Positions 12,884 through 21,648 of a DNA stretch of 64,000 bases are shown one piece after another (position 1 is the stretch's first letter; every line of letters begins with the position of its first letter). Under the pieces are notes generated by a model. That model worked only from the letters and a program-made list of their open reading frames with translations. It made no database searches and was not told where the DNA came from. Source of the DNA: a bacterium. Lineage in GTDB: Bacteria > Zhuqueibacterota > Zhuqueibacteria > Residuimicrobiales > Residuimicrobiaceae. The stretch spans positions 248,001 through 312,000 of the forward strand of contig JAKQNR010000024.1 of NCBI GenBank assembly GCA_029565685.1, written 5' to 3'. Position numbers and translations under genes: made by a program.

Positions 12884-14062
12884 TCACTTGCCTTTCTGAG
12901 TTTGATAAAATTTTTGCAGAACCGAGAGCACCTGCGGCCGGCTGAATTCAGCAGGAATGGGTTCGTTGTTGGTCAACATCTCGCGCAGCCGTGTGCCGCT
13001 GATCAGCAGATGATCCTCCCGCCCGTGCGGACAAGTTTTTGAGGACGCCATGGATTCGCAGCGGCGGCACCAAAAGGTCCAGTCGATCTTGAGCGGCTGA
13101 ATGACGAGATCATCCGGTGCGATTTCATCAAATATTTTTTGCGCGTCAAAGGGACCATAATAGGCGCCCACGCCGGCATGATCCCGGCCGACGATCAGAT
13201 GGCTGCAGCCAAAGTTCTGCCGGATGATCGCATGCAGCAGCGCTTCACGCGGGCCGGCATAACGCATCTCCATTGGATAGACGCGCAACAGGGTGCGATC
13301 CTGCGGATAATAGTCCTTGAGCAGGACTTGATAACATTCCATGCGTACGTCCGCCGGAATGTCGCCTTCTTTTAATTTGCCCACCAGGGGATGGATCAAC
13401 AGCCCATCGCAGAGTTCCAGTGCGATTTTTGTGCAGTATTCGTGACTGCGATGAATGGGATTGCGCGTTTGAAACGCCGCGATGGTTTGCCAGCCGTGCG
13501 CCTGAAACAGCGCCCGGGTTTCCGCCGGCCGAGCGAACTGCGCACCATACCATTGCGGATACGGACCCTCGCTCAGCGCGGTGATGGGACCGCCGAGCAG
13601 CACCTCCTGCTGATCGAACAGTTTGGCCACCCCCGGATGCGCTGCGTCTGTCGTGCGAAAGACCTGTTTGGCTTCAAGGGTTTTGTCATAGCGGTATTTA
13701 TCCTCGACCGCCATGGTGGCGATCAACTCACCACTCTCATCATCCACCAGAGCGACGCGGTCGCCCAGGGCCAGTCCGTTCGCCTGCTGCTGCGACACCG
13801 CCAGGGTGATGGGGATCGGCCAGAGCGTTCCGTCGGCAAGGTGCATGGATTGCAGAACGGAATGGTAATCATGCTGACGCATAAAGCCGTCCAGAGGACT
13901 AAACGCGCCGATGGCCATCATGATGAGATCAGAGGTCTCTCGGGAGGTCGTGCGGATGACCGGCAGGGCGCCGGCACGAGCCAGCTCCTGCTGCAAGGCG
14001 ACGCCGGCTAACAATCGGGGCTGCAGTGCGCCTCCGTGTGGGGGTACAAGGTGTTCTTTCAT
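12884..14062 (-). CDS. sat: Sulfate adenylyltransferase (ATP sulfurylase)
   Basis: 392 aa monofunctional enzyme making APS from sulfate and ATP. Active-site motifs QTRNPIHRSHE and GRDHAGVGAYYG are visible. A C-terminal CRRCESMASSKTCPHG segment is the zinc-binding knuckle of the homo-oligomeric Sat type, distinct from the CysDN system. It follows a ribbon-helix-helix gene and precedes cysC on the same strand, the three sharing one likely promoter. Confidence 0.95.
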   Translation of the reverse strand: MKEHLVPPHGGALQPRLLAGVALQQELARAGALPVIRTTSRETSDLIMMAIGAFSPLDGFMRQHDYHSVLQSMHLADGTLWPIPITLAVSQQQANGLALGDRVALVDDESGELIATMAVEDKYRYDKTLEAKQVFRTTDAAHPGVAKLFDQQEVLLGGPITALSEGPYPQWYGAQFARPAETRALFQAHGWQTIAAFQTRNPIHRSHEYCTKIALELCDGLLIHPLVGKLKEGDIPADVRMECYQVLLKDYYPQDRTLLRVYPMEMRYAGPREALLHAIIRQNFGCSHLIVGRDHAGVGAYYGPFDAQKIFDEIAPDDLVIQPLKIDWTFWCRRCESMASSKTCPHGREDHLLISGTRLREMLTNNEPIPAEFSRPQVLSVLQKFYQTQKGK

Positions 14063-14096
14063 TTAGGTTCTATTCCTGTTTTAGTTTTAGTGCGGG

Positions 14097-14348
14097 CTAG
14101 AAATAACCGAGTGATTTCAGTCGGGCTCGAATCGCCTCGATCTCTTGCGGCGACAGCGCGGTCTGATTGTTCGGGCCGGCGGCTGTTGTTGTCTGATTGG
14201 AAATCAGATCGCGCAGAACAAAAACGATAAAATCGGTCACAGAGTTGAAACCGCTGTCGCTGACTATGTGCGAAAGATGATTGTAAAGCGGCCGAGGGAT
14301 TTTGATAGTCACTTTACTTTCAGCGATTTTTTTTGCTTTTGGGCTCAT
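14097..14348 (-). CDS. Ribbon-helix-helix (CopG/Arc-like) small protein, possible regulator of sat-cysC
   Basis: 83 aa. SKVTIKIPRPLYNHLSHIV followed by a helix and SVTDFIVFVLRDLI has the strand-helix-helix pattern of RHH DNA-binding proteins. The C-terminal tail LSPQEIEAIRARLKSLGYF is a short helical oligomer or partner segment. It starts at ATG with GGAG 7 nt upstream, and heads the transcript leading to sat and cysC. Autoregulation of this operon is inferred from position only. Confidence 0.65.
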   Translation of the reverse strand: MSPKAKKIAESKVTIKIPRPLYNHLSHIVSDSGFNSVTDFIVFVLRDLISNQTTTAAGPNNQTALSPQEIEAIRARLKSLGYF

Positions 14349-14370
14349 ATAGCACTCCGATTAGAGCTTA

Positions 14371-14399
14371 AATATAGGCTGATTCTGCTTTAATGTCAA
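14371..14399 (-). promoter_or_regulatory. Strong sigma-70-like promoter for the RHH-sat-cysC operon
   Basis: Minus strand: TTGACA (14399-14394), exactly 17 nt, TATATT (14376-14371). This places the transcript start about 16 nt before the RHH ATG. The remaining 14400-14553 stretch is AT-rich near 14490-14525 and should also contain the yfhO promoter, but no clear pair of boxes was found. Confidence 0.75.
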
Positions 14400-14553
14400 G
14401 GTGATTGTTCGCCGTCAGGGACCCGGGCGATGAACAAGGTGGAGCGGTTAACCGAGTTATGGGCGTGCGGTGAAAAGATTCTCTGGCATTTTAGAAAAAA
14501 TTATTTTAATATAAAAGAAACTTTGGCATAGGCTCTTTTATGAAGAGGTGCAC

Positions 14554-17079
14554 GTGGCTAAAAAGAAGAACGTCAAATCAGCGGAGAGCAAACCGGCGCC
14601 GGTGGAAAAAGAGACCTGGATCACTCGACATCCGGTCGTCAGTCTGATGATTCTCAGTTTTACGTTACTGCTCCTTTTTTTTAGTCCGCTGATGTTCGGC
14701 GGCAAGGCGGTGATGGCGCCGGACGCCCTGAGCTCCGGAGCGTTAACGCCGTTTGTTCAGGATGCGCAACAGCGCGGCATAACGCCATTATGGATTCCGT
14801 ACCTCTTTGGCGGCATGCCCTCTTTTGGCAGCCTGTTGAGTGCGCCGGGGATCAATCCCCTTGATGATTTTTTCCGCGCGGTCTTGAACGCCGTTCAGGC
14901 GCCGGCCTTCACCTTTATTCTGCTCAACTATCTTCTGCTGGCCCTGTTGTTGTACGTGCTGTTGCGCGACGGCAAGGTGGCTCCGGCCGCCGCCCTGTTC
15001 TGCAGCGTGGCGCTCATGTTCATGCCGCAGTTTGTCGCGTTCACCACCTATGGCCATAACACCAAATTTCTCGCCTTGGTGCTGATCCCGATGATCCTCT
15101 GGCTGGTGCGTCGAATGCTGGAGGACAAGAGTTTACTCTATTTCTGTCTGGCGGCGTTGGCCATCGGCTTTCAAATGGTGCGCGCACACATTCAGGTCAC
15201 CTATTACACATTTATCGCGATATTCATCTATTATCTGTTTCATGAAATCGCCGAATATCGGGAAAAAAAGCAGATCAAGCCGGTGCTGTTATCGACCGCG
15301 CTGCTGGCCGGCGCGGTGTTGGCCGGACTTTTGCTCTCCGCCAAATTGTATGTATCGGTGTTGGATTATCAGCGCTTTTCTATCCGCGGCGGCGGCCTCG
15401 GCGGCGGCGGCCTTGACTACGGCTATGCCTCCGGCTGGTCTTTTCATCCGCTGGAGATGATTACGTTTTTCATTCCGGCGTTTATGGGATTCGGCGGCGA
15501 CACCTACTGGGGCAAGATGCCGTTCACCGACTATCCGCTTTATTTCAGCGTGATCGTGATGCTTCTGGCCGGCGTTGCCTTTATCCTTCGCCGCAAACGC
15601 ATGACCTGGTTCATGGGCATCGTCGTCCTGTTCTCTCTGCTGGTCTCCTTCGGCAATCATCTGCCCCTTCTCTATGGCCCGCTGTTCAAAGTCCTGCCGT
15701 TTTTCGACCGGTTTCGTGTTCCCAGCATGATTCATATTCTGCTCGACATTGGCATGGTGGTGCTGGCCGGGTACGGTCTTCAGGGGATTTTCGATTTCCG
15801 CGCCAGCGGTCAAAAGCAGGCGGAGGCGGGAAAAAGATTGTTCCGCTATCTGAACGGTTTTTGCGCGTTCGTGGGTTTATTGTTGGTGTTTTTAGTCTTT
15901 AGCAAGTCAGTTTATTTGAACATGGCTGGCAGCGGACAGATGCCTTTGAACGAAGCGCAGCGAATGCTGGCGTACAATAAATCCGTACTCGATGGATTCA
16001 AGTCGGTCGCTCTGGTGTTGGTGACGGTATTTTTGATTCGCGGTTTTCTCAAAGGCAGGCTCTCCACTCTGGGCTTGAGTGCGATATTGTTGATCCTGGT
16101 TGTGGTGGACTTGTGGATGGTGGACAGCAAGATCGTTCAGCCTCGGCCGGCAACCGAAAAGGTCGATTATTTTAAAAACACAGCGGCAGTGGATTTCATT
16201 AAAAAAGACACCGGCGTCTTTCGCGTGTTTCCGGTTCTGGATGAAAAATCCGGCAACTGGTATGCGTTCCACTTTATTCAGAACATTATCGGTTATTCAC
16301 CCGCCAAGCTGCGCATCTATCAGGAGTTTCTCGAGGAGACCGGCTTTAACAGCCAGGACCGCTATGGCTTGAACGGATTCATCTCCAAGTACTGGCGGAT
16401 CGTCACGCGCGATGGCCAGCTGACCCCGCAGGCGGTGCCGATTGATCAGCTCGGGCGGGAGCGGCTACAGTTCGAATCAGGCATGCTCGACATGCTGAAC
16501 GTCAAATATCTGATCGTCAACCATCTGACCCTTCCGGATCCGCGCTACAAAATGGTCTATACGCCGTCGCCGTGGATCTATGAAAACACCACCGTCTTGC
16601 CGCGGGCGTTTTTTGTCGATTCGACGATCACGTTGACCGGCCGCAAGGCGATCTTTGATTATATGCGCAGCGGCCGCTTTGATCCGCACCGGATCGCCAT
16701 TCTCGAGGAAAAACCGGCGGCTCCGATCGTCGCTGGCGCCGGCAACACGGTGCAGCTGACTTCTTTCGACATTCATGAGATTCGTTTGTCGGCCAAGGTG
16801 ATGCAGACGGCCCTGATGGTGTTGAGCGAAATATATTATCCGGCGGGCTGGAAGGCCTATGTGGATGGCCGGGAGACCAAGATCTACAAAACCAACTATA
16901 TCCTCCGTTCCGTTCAACTGCCGCCCGGGGAGCACGAGATCGTTTTCAAGTTTGCGCCGGCCTCCTACCGTCTGGGCGCATGGATCAGCGTCACGACGCT
17001 GTTGCTGCTGTTGGGCTTGCTCGCCGTACAGCTGTTCCTGCGGCGGGAAAAGCTGTGGCGAAGAGCGCGGACGGCGTAG
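14554..17079 (+). CDS. YfhO-family multi-pass membrane protein
   Basis: 841 aa. GTG 14554 is preferred because GAGGTG lies about 3-8 nt upstream; GTG 14548 is an in-frame alternative. A Lys-rich cytoplasmic N-terminus leads into about 12 or more hydrophobic helices (45-535), a large soluble C-terminal part (about 550-810) and a last helix. The early MFGGKAVMAPDALSSGAL region and FGGMPSFGSLLS are typical of YfhO, which in Gram-positives is linked to lipoteichoic-acid glycosylation; the fold resembles GT-C glycosyltransferases. Its role here (envelope glycan or lipid-linked sugar transfer) is inferred. The histidine kinase follows after 12 nt. Confidence 0.82.
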   Translation: MAKKKNVKSAESKPAPVEKETWITRHPVVSLMILSFTLLLLFFSPLMFGGKAVMAPDALSSGALTPFVQDAQQRGITPLWIPYLFGGMPSFGSLLSAPGINPLDDFFRAVLNAVQAPAFTFILLNYLLLALLLYVLLRDGKVAPAAALFCSVALMFMPQFVAFTTYGHNTKFLALVLIPMILWLVRRMLEDKSLLYFCLAALAIGFQMVRAHIQVTYYTFIAIFIYYLFHEIAEYREKKQIKPVLLSTALLAGAVLAGLLLSAKLYVSVLDYQRFSIRGGGLGGGGLDYGYASGWSFHPLEMITFFIPAFMGFGGDTYWGKMPFTDYPLYFSVIVMLLAGVAFILRRKRMTWFMGIVVLFSLLVSFGNHLPLLYGPLFKVLPFFDRFRVPSMIHILLDIGMVVLAGYGLQGIFDFRASGQKQAEAGKRLFRYLNGFCAFVGLLLVFLVFSKSVYLNMAGSGQMPLNEAQRMLAYNKSVLDGFKSVALVLVTVFLIRGFLKGRLSTLGLSAILLILVVVDLWMVDSKIVQPRPATEKVDYFKNTAAVDFIKKDTGVFRVFPVLDEKSGNWYAFHFIQNIIGYSPAKLRIYQEFLEETGFNSQDRYGLNGFISKYWRIVTRDGQLTPQAVPIDQLGRERLQFESGMLDMLNVKYLIVNHLTLPDPRYKMVYTPSPWIYENTTVLPRAFFVDSTITLTGRKAIFDYMRSGRFDPHRIAILEEKPAAPIVAGAGNTVQLTSFDIHEIRLSAKVMQTALMVLSEIYYPAGWKAYVDGRETKIYKTNYILRSVQLPPGEHEIVFKFAPASYRLGAWISVTTLLLLLGLLAVQLFLRREKLWRRARTA

Positions 17080-17091
17080 GGAAAAAACGCC

Positions 17092-18285
17092 ATGTCGCTG
17101 CGACAGACCATTTATATGTTGTCCGGAACCCTGCGGCGGCTTTTTTTCGTCGTGCTGCTGGCTTGCGTGCTAGGCACCATCTATTACACCCAGCGGCTGG
17201 TCAACGAGCTGCGCAAAGAATCACGGCAAATTGTTGAATTTTATTCACAAACCTATCAGCTCATCGTGCAGACGGAAAACATGGAAGTGCTGGATTGGTT
17301 CTTGGCCAACAATATCCTGCAAAAGATGGATTTTCCGCTGATCATGATCGACAACCATGGCAACATCTCTTCCTGGCGCGGCATCGGCGTGCCGGAAGAG
17401 GACCGCTCTCCCCAGGCCATGGAAAAAGCGAAAAAGATTTTTGCCAAGATCAAGGATCAGAACGAGCCGGTGCGCTATATGTACAATGGCGAGGTGTTCC
17501 AGTCCATTTATTACGGCGATTCCCGTCTGATCACGCGACTGGAGTTGTTGCCTTACCTGACGTTCAGCGGCACCGGATTGTTGATTTTGATCGCCTTTAT
17601 CGGTTTCAACAACATCAAGAAGAGTGAACAACGATTCATTTGGGTGGGGATGGCGAAAGAGACGGCCCATCAACTGGGCACGCCGATCTCGTCGCTGCTG
17701 GGGTGGCTGGAATTAATGAAAACCGGCGACATGTCGCCGGACAAGATCAACCGGCTGGCTCAGGATATGGAGATGGATGTGCGCCGCCTGGAGAAAATCG
17801 CAGCGCGGTTTTCCAAGATCGGATCCGCCACCAACCTGGAAAAGCAGGACGTGCATCAGGTGCTGCGCGAAGTGGCGGCCTATTTCCGCAAACGGCTTCC
17901 GCAGGCCGGCCGCGAGATCCGTCTGGTGGAGGATTATGGGGACCTGCCCCTGGTGCGGCTCAACCGCGAGCTGTTCGAATGGGCTGTCGAAAACTTGATT
18001 AAAAACGCCATCGATGCGGTGCAGGGGAAAAACGGCGTTATTGAGATCGTCACCGGCCGGTTGGCGGACAGCAAGCGAGTGTTCATCGAAATCCGCGATA
18101 ACGGCTGCGGCATCACCGCCAAGCGGCGCGATGATGTCTTTAAGGCGGGGTACAGCACTAAAAAGCGCGGCTGGGGCCTGGGGCTCAACTTTGGCAAACG
18201 CATCATCGAAGAGTATCACGGCGGCAAGTTGTACATCAAGGAATCGCATGCTGGCAGGGGAACGGTTATGCGGATTGTGCTATGA
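17092..18285 (+). CDS. Membrane sensor histidine kinase
   Basis: 397 aa. TM1 about residues 13-34, an extracytoplasmic region to about 145, TM2 about 150-172, then the kinase core. The phospho-acceptor His is in AKETAHQLGTPISSLLGW, an atypical H-box with GTP instead of RTP. ATPase motifs: ENLIKNAIDAV (N box), DNGCGI (G1), GWGLGLNF (G2). No partner response regulator is adjacent. The stop overlaps the SDR start (ATGA), so the two are coupled. Signal unknown; the yfhO neighbour hints at envelope status. Confidence 0.88.
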   Translation: MSLRQTIYMLSGTLRRLFFVVLLACVLGTIYYTQRLVNELRKESRQIVEFYSQTYQLIVQTENMEVLDWFLANNILQKMDFPLIMIDNHGNISSWRGIGVPEEDRSPQAMEKAKKIFAKIKDQNEPVRYMYNGEVFQSIYYGDSRLITRLELLPYLTFSGTGLLILIAFIGFNNIKKSEQRFIWVGMAKETAHQLGTPISSLLGWLELMKTGDMSPDKINRLAQDMEMDVRRLEKIAARFSKIGSATNLEKQDVHQVLREVAAYFRKRLPQAGREIRLVEDYGDLPLVRLNRELFEWAVENLIKNAIDAVQGKNGVIEIVTGRLADSKRVFIEIRDNGCGITAKRRDDVFKAGYSTKKRGWGLGLNFGKRIIEEYHGGKLYIKESHAGRGTVMRIVL

Positions 18286-19031
18286 AAACGAAAAGTTTGC
18301 AGGGACGCGTGGCCCTGGTAACCGGCAGCTCGCGCGGTCTGGGGCGTCATCTGGCCCTAGCCCTGGCTGGCCAGGGGGCGGACGTGTTCATTCACGGCCG
18401 GCGGAACAGTCCTGCGGGGGAACAAGCGGTGGCGGAAGTGCGCGCCAAGGGCGTACGCAGCCGGCTGGTGACGGGGGACGTCCGTCAGTGGCATCAAGTG
18501 CGCGAGCTTATGTCTACAGTGGTGGCTGAATACGGTCGGTTGGATATTTTGATCAACAATGTCGGCGATTTTCTTTTCAAGCCCCTGTTACGCCTCACCG
18601 TGGAGGAGTGGCGCGACATGATCGACAGCAATCTGCACAGCGCCTTTTATGGCTGCAAGGCGGCGTTGCCGACGATGCTGCAGCAGGGGTGGGGCCGCAT
18701 CATCAACGTCGGCGTGGCCAACGCGGATCGCATACACGCCTATGCCGGCGCAGCGGCCTACGCCATCGCCAAGAGCGGTGTACAGATACTGACCCGGTCG
18801 TTGGCCGTGGAAGTGGCGGCTCAGGGCGTCACGGTGAACATGGTGTCCCCCGGCCTGATGGATGACAGCTCCCTGAACGACGAGGCGAGGGAGCGCCAGA
18901 TTCATGCAGTGCCTATGCAGCGTTTGGGAGTCGCCACGGACCTGGTCGGCGCTGTGCTCTTTCTCGTGAGCGAGGAAGCGGAGTATATCACCGGTGCGAA
19001 TATTACGGTGAGCGGCGGATGGGGGCTGTAG
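18282..19031 (+). CDS. Short-chain dehydrogenase/reductase with non-canonical catalytic serine position
   Basis: 249 aa Rossmann enzyme. NAD(P)-binding TGSSRGLGR at the N-terminus, NNVG after beta-4, YxxxK as YAIAK, and the PG motif MVSPGLMD. The FabG-type Ser of NISS/GS is not there: the segment reads GRIINVGVANADRIHAY, with Val or Asn at the position and a two-residue insertion before the Tyr. That resembles pteridine-reductase-like SDRs as much as FabG. It overlaps the upstream kinase by 4 nt and ends 7 nt before a convergent gene. Confidence 0.8.
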   Translation: MKTKSLQGRVALVTGSSRGLGRHLALALAGQGADVFIHGRRNSPAGEQAVAEVRAKGVRSRLVTGDVRQWHQVRELMSTVVAEYGRLDILINNVGDFLFKPLLRLTVEEWRDMIDSNLHSAFYGCKAALPTMLQQGWGRIINVGVANADRIHAYAGAAAYAIAKSGVQILTRSLAVEVAAQGVTVNMVSPGLMDDSSLNDEARERQIHAVPMQRLGVATDLVGAVLFLVSEEAEYITGANITVSGGWGL

Positions 19032-19038
19032 CCGCGTC

Positions 19039-19848
19039 TTATCGTTGAATGGCCTCCTCGTGATCCGGATAGCGATTGGGTTTTGTCTTTTTTACGGCGC
19101 TCCCTGTTTCAGGGGCGTCGTTTTTTTTATTCCCGCCGTTCTTCCCACTGTGAGCGGCTGCTTGGCCGTTGTTCAGACGCATTTTCAAGCCGCTGTCCGA
19201 TATCCAGACGAAGACGGTTTCTCGATAATTGGGCAAGACCGCCTCTGAACTGACGGATTTCACCCGCACCAGTCCCAGGGCTTTGCAGATGGATGACAAC
19301 GTGCGCCACAGAGCGTTCTGGTCGTCCTTGATCAGTGTATAGCTGTTGGCGCGTGCGCCGGCGTTGGTCTTGGTGACATACTGGCCGAGGATATGAGTGG
19401 ACCGGTACATTTTTTTCAAGCCAAAAGCGGACAGCCAGCGATGCCAGTGAAGGATCTCTCCCTTCAGCAGCCAGCGCTGGCCTTTGATGACATAGTTGCC
19501 GGTGTGGGTCGACTCGCCTTTTTCGATAAAGGTCACTGCCAGTTTGAAATCGCCGAGATGAGCTTCCGCCTGTTGCGCAGTGATTTTCGCGATGGGTTCA
19601 TCGGTGGAAAAGGGCGTGTACAGCACCAGATAGCGAAAAACGACAAATAGAAAAATTCCGGCGGTCAAAAGGATCAATAGGGTCAGGCAGCCCAGGGAGG
19701 GCTTGCCGTCTTTTTTTTTGCTCATTGAAAGTTTGAGCTTTCGTAAAAACCCGGCCACCGCGAGGCAGAAATAGGCGGCAAAAATCGTGATCACCAGCAG
19801 AAGCAGATAGACGGTCCAGGTGTTCATATGTCCGAGGGTTTCTTGCAT
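19039..19848 (-). CDS. Uncharacterised two-helix membrane protein
   Basis: 269 aa. The start has AGGATC 5 nt upstream. Two transmembrane helices (about residues 12-34 and 52-76) flank a Lys-rich loop, followed by an extracytoplasmic or cytoplasmic beta-rich domain with THTGNYVIKGQRWLLKGEILHWHRW. Similar proteins are known to me only as uncharacterised proteins of anaerobes. The last about 30 residues are low-complexity and Lys/Asn-rich, and coincide with the plus-strand terminator. It may be the last gene of the minus-strand envelope run. Confidence 0.7.
   Translation of the reverse strand: MQETLGHMNTWTVYLLLLVITIFAAYFCLAVAGFLRKLKLSMSKKKDGKPSLGCLTLLILLTAGIFLFVVFRYLVLYTPFSTDEPIAKITAQQAEAHLGDFKLAVTFIEKGESTHTGNYVIKGQRWLLKGEILHWHRWLSAFGLKKMYRSTHILGQYVTKTNAGARANSYTLIKDDQNALWRTLSSICKALGLVRVKSVSSEAVLPNYRETVFVWISDSGLKMRLNNGQAAAHSGKNGGNKKNDAPETGSAVKKTKPNRYPDHEEAIQR
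19094..19128 (+). terminator. Rho-independent terminator for yfhO-kinase-SDR, inside the convergent gene
   Basis: A GC-rich stem from 19094 (ACGGCGCTCCCTG, loop TTT, CAGGGGCGTCGT) with one or two mismatches is followed by eight Ts at 19121-19128. It is oriented for the plus strand but lies within the 3' coding end of the minus-strand gene 19039-19848. Confidence 0.65.
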
Positions 19849-19890
19849 GGATTGATCCTGTGTTTAGGTGGTGTCCAACGCGGGGCCGGA

Positions 19891-20847
19891 TCACCGCGCT
19901 CCTGCGAGTTTTTCTTTCACCGCGGCAAAGAGCAGCGGGATCAGGATCTCATGGTGACCGATCAGTTCAAAGTACCGGCCGCCGGTGGCGGTTGGGCGTT
20001 GCAGCACGTTGACGCGCGGCCGGTAATGGGAGATCATATCGAACGCGGCTGTGGCGAACCCATGGGCCGGGTGGCCCAGGTTGCGCGCTACGGTCAACGC
20101 TTTTAAAAAGACTTCGGGCAGAATGACGGCTGAGCCGAACAGCAGCACCACGGAGCCGGGTTGCAGCTGGCACAGTTGCCCGGCCAATATTTTAAAGTCC
20201 GTATAGCTGGTTAGTCCGATCGCTGCGCCGTCTGCATTGGGGTGCTGATGGACGATGTCGGTGCCCAGCGCCACATGGACCGTGATCGGACAGTGGTGGT
20301 GCACGGCGCCGGCCAGCAGACTGAACGCTTGGTACGGCGGGGCGTCCGCCAGAATGCGCTCTCCCAGCAACTCGCCGTATCCTTTGCCGGAGGCTGCGCC
20401 GCGATGGATGGTCTCATTGATGATGACGCCGGTTTCGCGGGCCATGCCGAAAAGCCCGTTTTGCAGCCCTTCAGCCACATCCTCTGAGGTGGCGCCAAAG
20501 TAGGCAAGCTCCACATCATGGATGCTGCCGGCGCCGTTGAGCGCCAGTCCGGTGATAAGTCCGTTTTGCACCGCATCAAGCAGAACCGGATTCAGCCCCA
20601 CCTTGATCACATGTGCGCCCATGAGTACAATGACCGGCTTTTGCTGCCGTCGCGCCTCGACGATGAGATCCGCCAGCAAAAGGAGATCGCCGGCCTTGAG
20701 CTGTTTGGGCAGATGGTCGATAAATTCCAGAAAGGAAGAGCCTGCGGCATGAGGGAGTGCGAACGTCGTCGGCGTGACTTTGCTCGATCGTTCTTGGATG
20801 GAATAAGTCTTGATATTGGCGAGATCCAGTGGGCTTGTGTTTTTCAT
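19891..20847 (-). CDS. Deoxyhypusine-synthase-like protein
   Basis: 318 aa. VIVLMGAHVIKVGLNPVLLDAV then ALNGAGSIHDVELA resembles the NAD-binding core of the deoxyhypusine/homospermidine synthase superfamily (GSNIxHS and TAGGxEED regions). The HLALGTDIVHQHP-like block (VHVALGTDIVHQHPNADG) and late RPTATGGRYFEL are also visible. The catalytic Lys of true deoxyhypusine synthase could not be located, and bacteria lack its eIF5A substrate, so a different small-molecule reaction is likely. It sits in an envelope-biogenesis run; no function is assigned. Confidence 0.55.
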   Translation of the reverse strand: MKNTSPLDLANIKTYSIQERSSKVTPTTFALPHAAGSSFLEFIDHLPKQLKAGDLLLLADLIVEARRQQKPVIVLMGAHVIKVGLNPVLLDAVQNGLITGLALNGAGSIHDVELAYFGATSEDVAEGLQNGLFGMARETGVIINETIHRGAASGKGYGELLGERILADAPPYQAFSLLAGAVHHHCPITVHVALGTDIVHQHPNADGAAIGLTSYTDFKILAGQLCQLQPGSVVLLFGSAVILPEVFLKALTVARNLGHPAHGFATAAFDMISHYRPRVNVLQRPTATGGRYFELIGHHEILIPLLFAAVKEKLAGAR

Positions 20848-20883
20848 CGCACGCTCTGTAAAAAATGACCGGCTTGAGAACGA

Positions 20884-21648
20884 TCAGTGGTTGATCTTTT
20901 TTAATTCCATGGTAATGGCGCCGAAAGATATCTTGCTTTTGATTTTGACCGGGATTCGGCGGGCGTCATGGCTCAACCAGATCCACATTTTTCCTTTTTG
21001 TTCAATGATGCTTCCGGCCCGCAATCCGGGTTCGATCAGAAAACAGTAAAACTTGCCCGCAGGCACCTTGACCCCTTCCATTTTTTTCACCTGCACGTTC
21101 AGCGGATAATACTTTTTATCTTCATAGTTGTCGATGGCAAAAACCGTTTGGGGCTGCAGATCCAGCGTGCGCAGATAATAGAGGATGGAAAGCACATCTT
21201 GGGTGTAAGGTGCGATCTTGATGGTGTCCCCGCCGCTGTAGGCCCAGCCGCCGACTGGATCAAAGCGAGCACTGCGGTTCGCTCGGTATTTACCTTCGTG
21301 GATGCGCTTTTCATACCGCCAAGGGAACAGGCCGAGAACGTCCAGATAGGACTCGACGCGGTCTTCTACGTGGAAAAATTTTGAAAAAAAAGGGCTGGTT
21401 TTGATTTCGGAGATGAGATGATAACAGTCGCGCGATTGATAAGAGACAAGTTGTGGAATGTGCATGCGAGCTTCGCCGGCAGAGACCCTGCCGAATCGGA
21501 CCTCATATACCAGATCCTCGCCCACGCTGAATGCAGAGTTTTCGATCGAACGGTATTCGTTTGGTCGAAAAGCCGCTGTTTCGTTTTGGCTGAATGCCCG
21601 AACGACTAAAAAAAACATCGAGCACAGGCTGTATTTTCTAAAGGTCAC
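20884..21648 (-). CDS. DUF3108-domain exported protein
   Basis: 254 aa with a signal peptide ending near residue 20 (AFS-QN). The FSVGEDLVYEVRFGRVSAGEARM opening of the mature domain is the DUF3108 signature; a beta-rich lipocalin-like fold is expected. A periplasmic or outer-membrane-associated location is inferred. Its start overlaps the stop of the upstream heptosyltransferase by 11 nt, tying it to LPS biogenesis. Confidence 0.75.
   Translation of the reverse strand: MTFRKYSLCSMFFLVVRAFSQNETAAFRPNEYRSIENSAFSVGEDLVYEVRFGRVSAGEARMHIPQLVSYQSRDCYHLISEIKTSPFFSKFFHVEDRVESYLDVLGLFPWRYEKRIHEGKYRANRSARFDPVGGWAYSGGDTIKIAPYTQDVLSILYYLRTLDLQPQTVFAIDNYEDKKYYPLNVQVKKMEGVKVPAGKFYCFLIEPGLRAGSIIEQKGKMWIWLSHDARRIPVKIKSKISFGAITMELKKINH

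Noticed and set aside
12272-14062. Dissimilatory sulfate reduction locus
   Set aside because: sat is accompanied by an APS kinase and no aprAB, dsr or qmo genes are present in the window.
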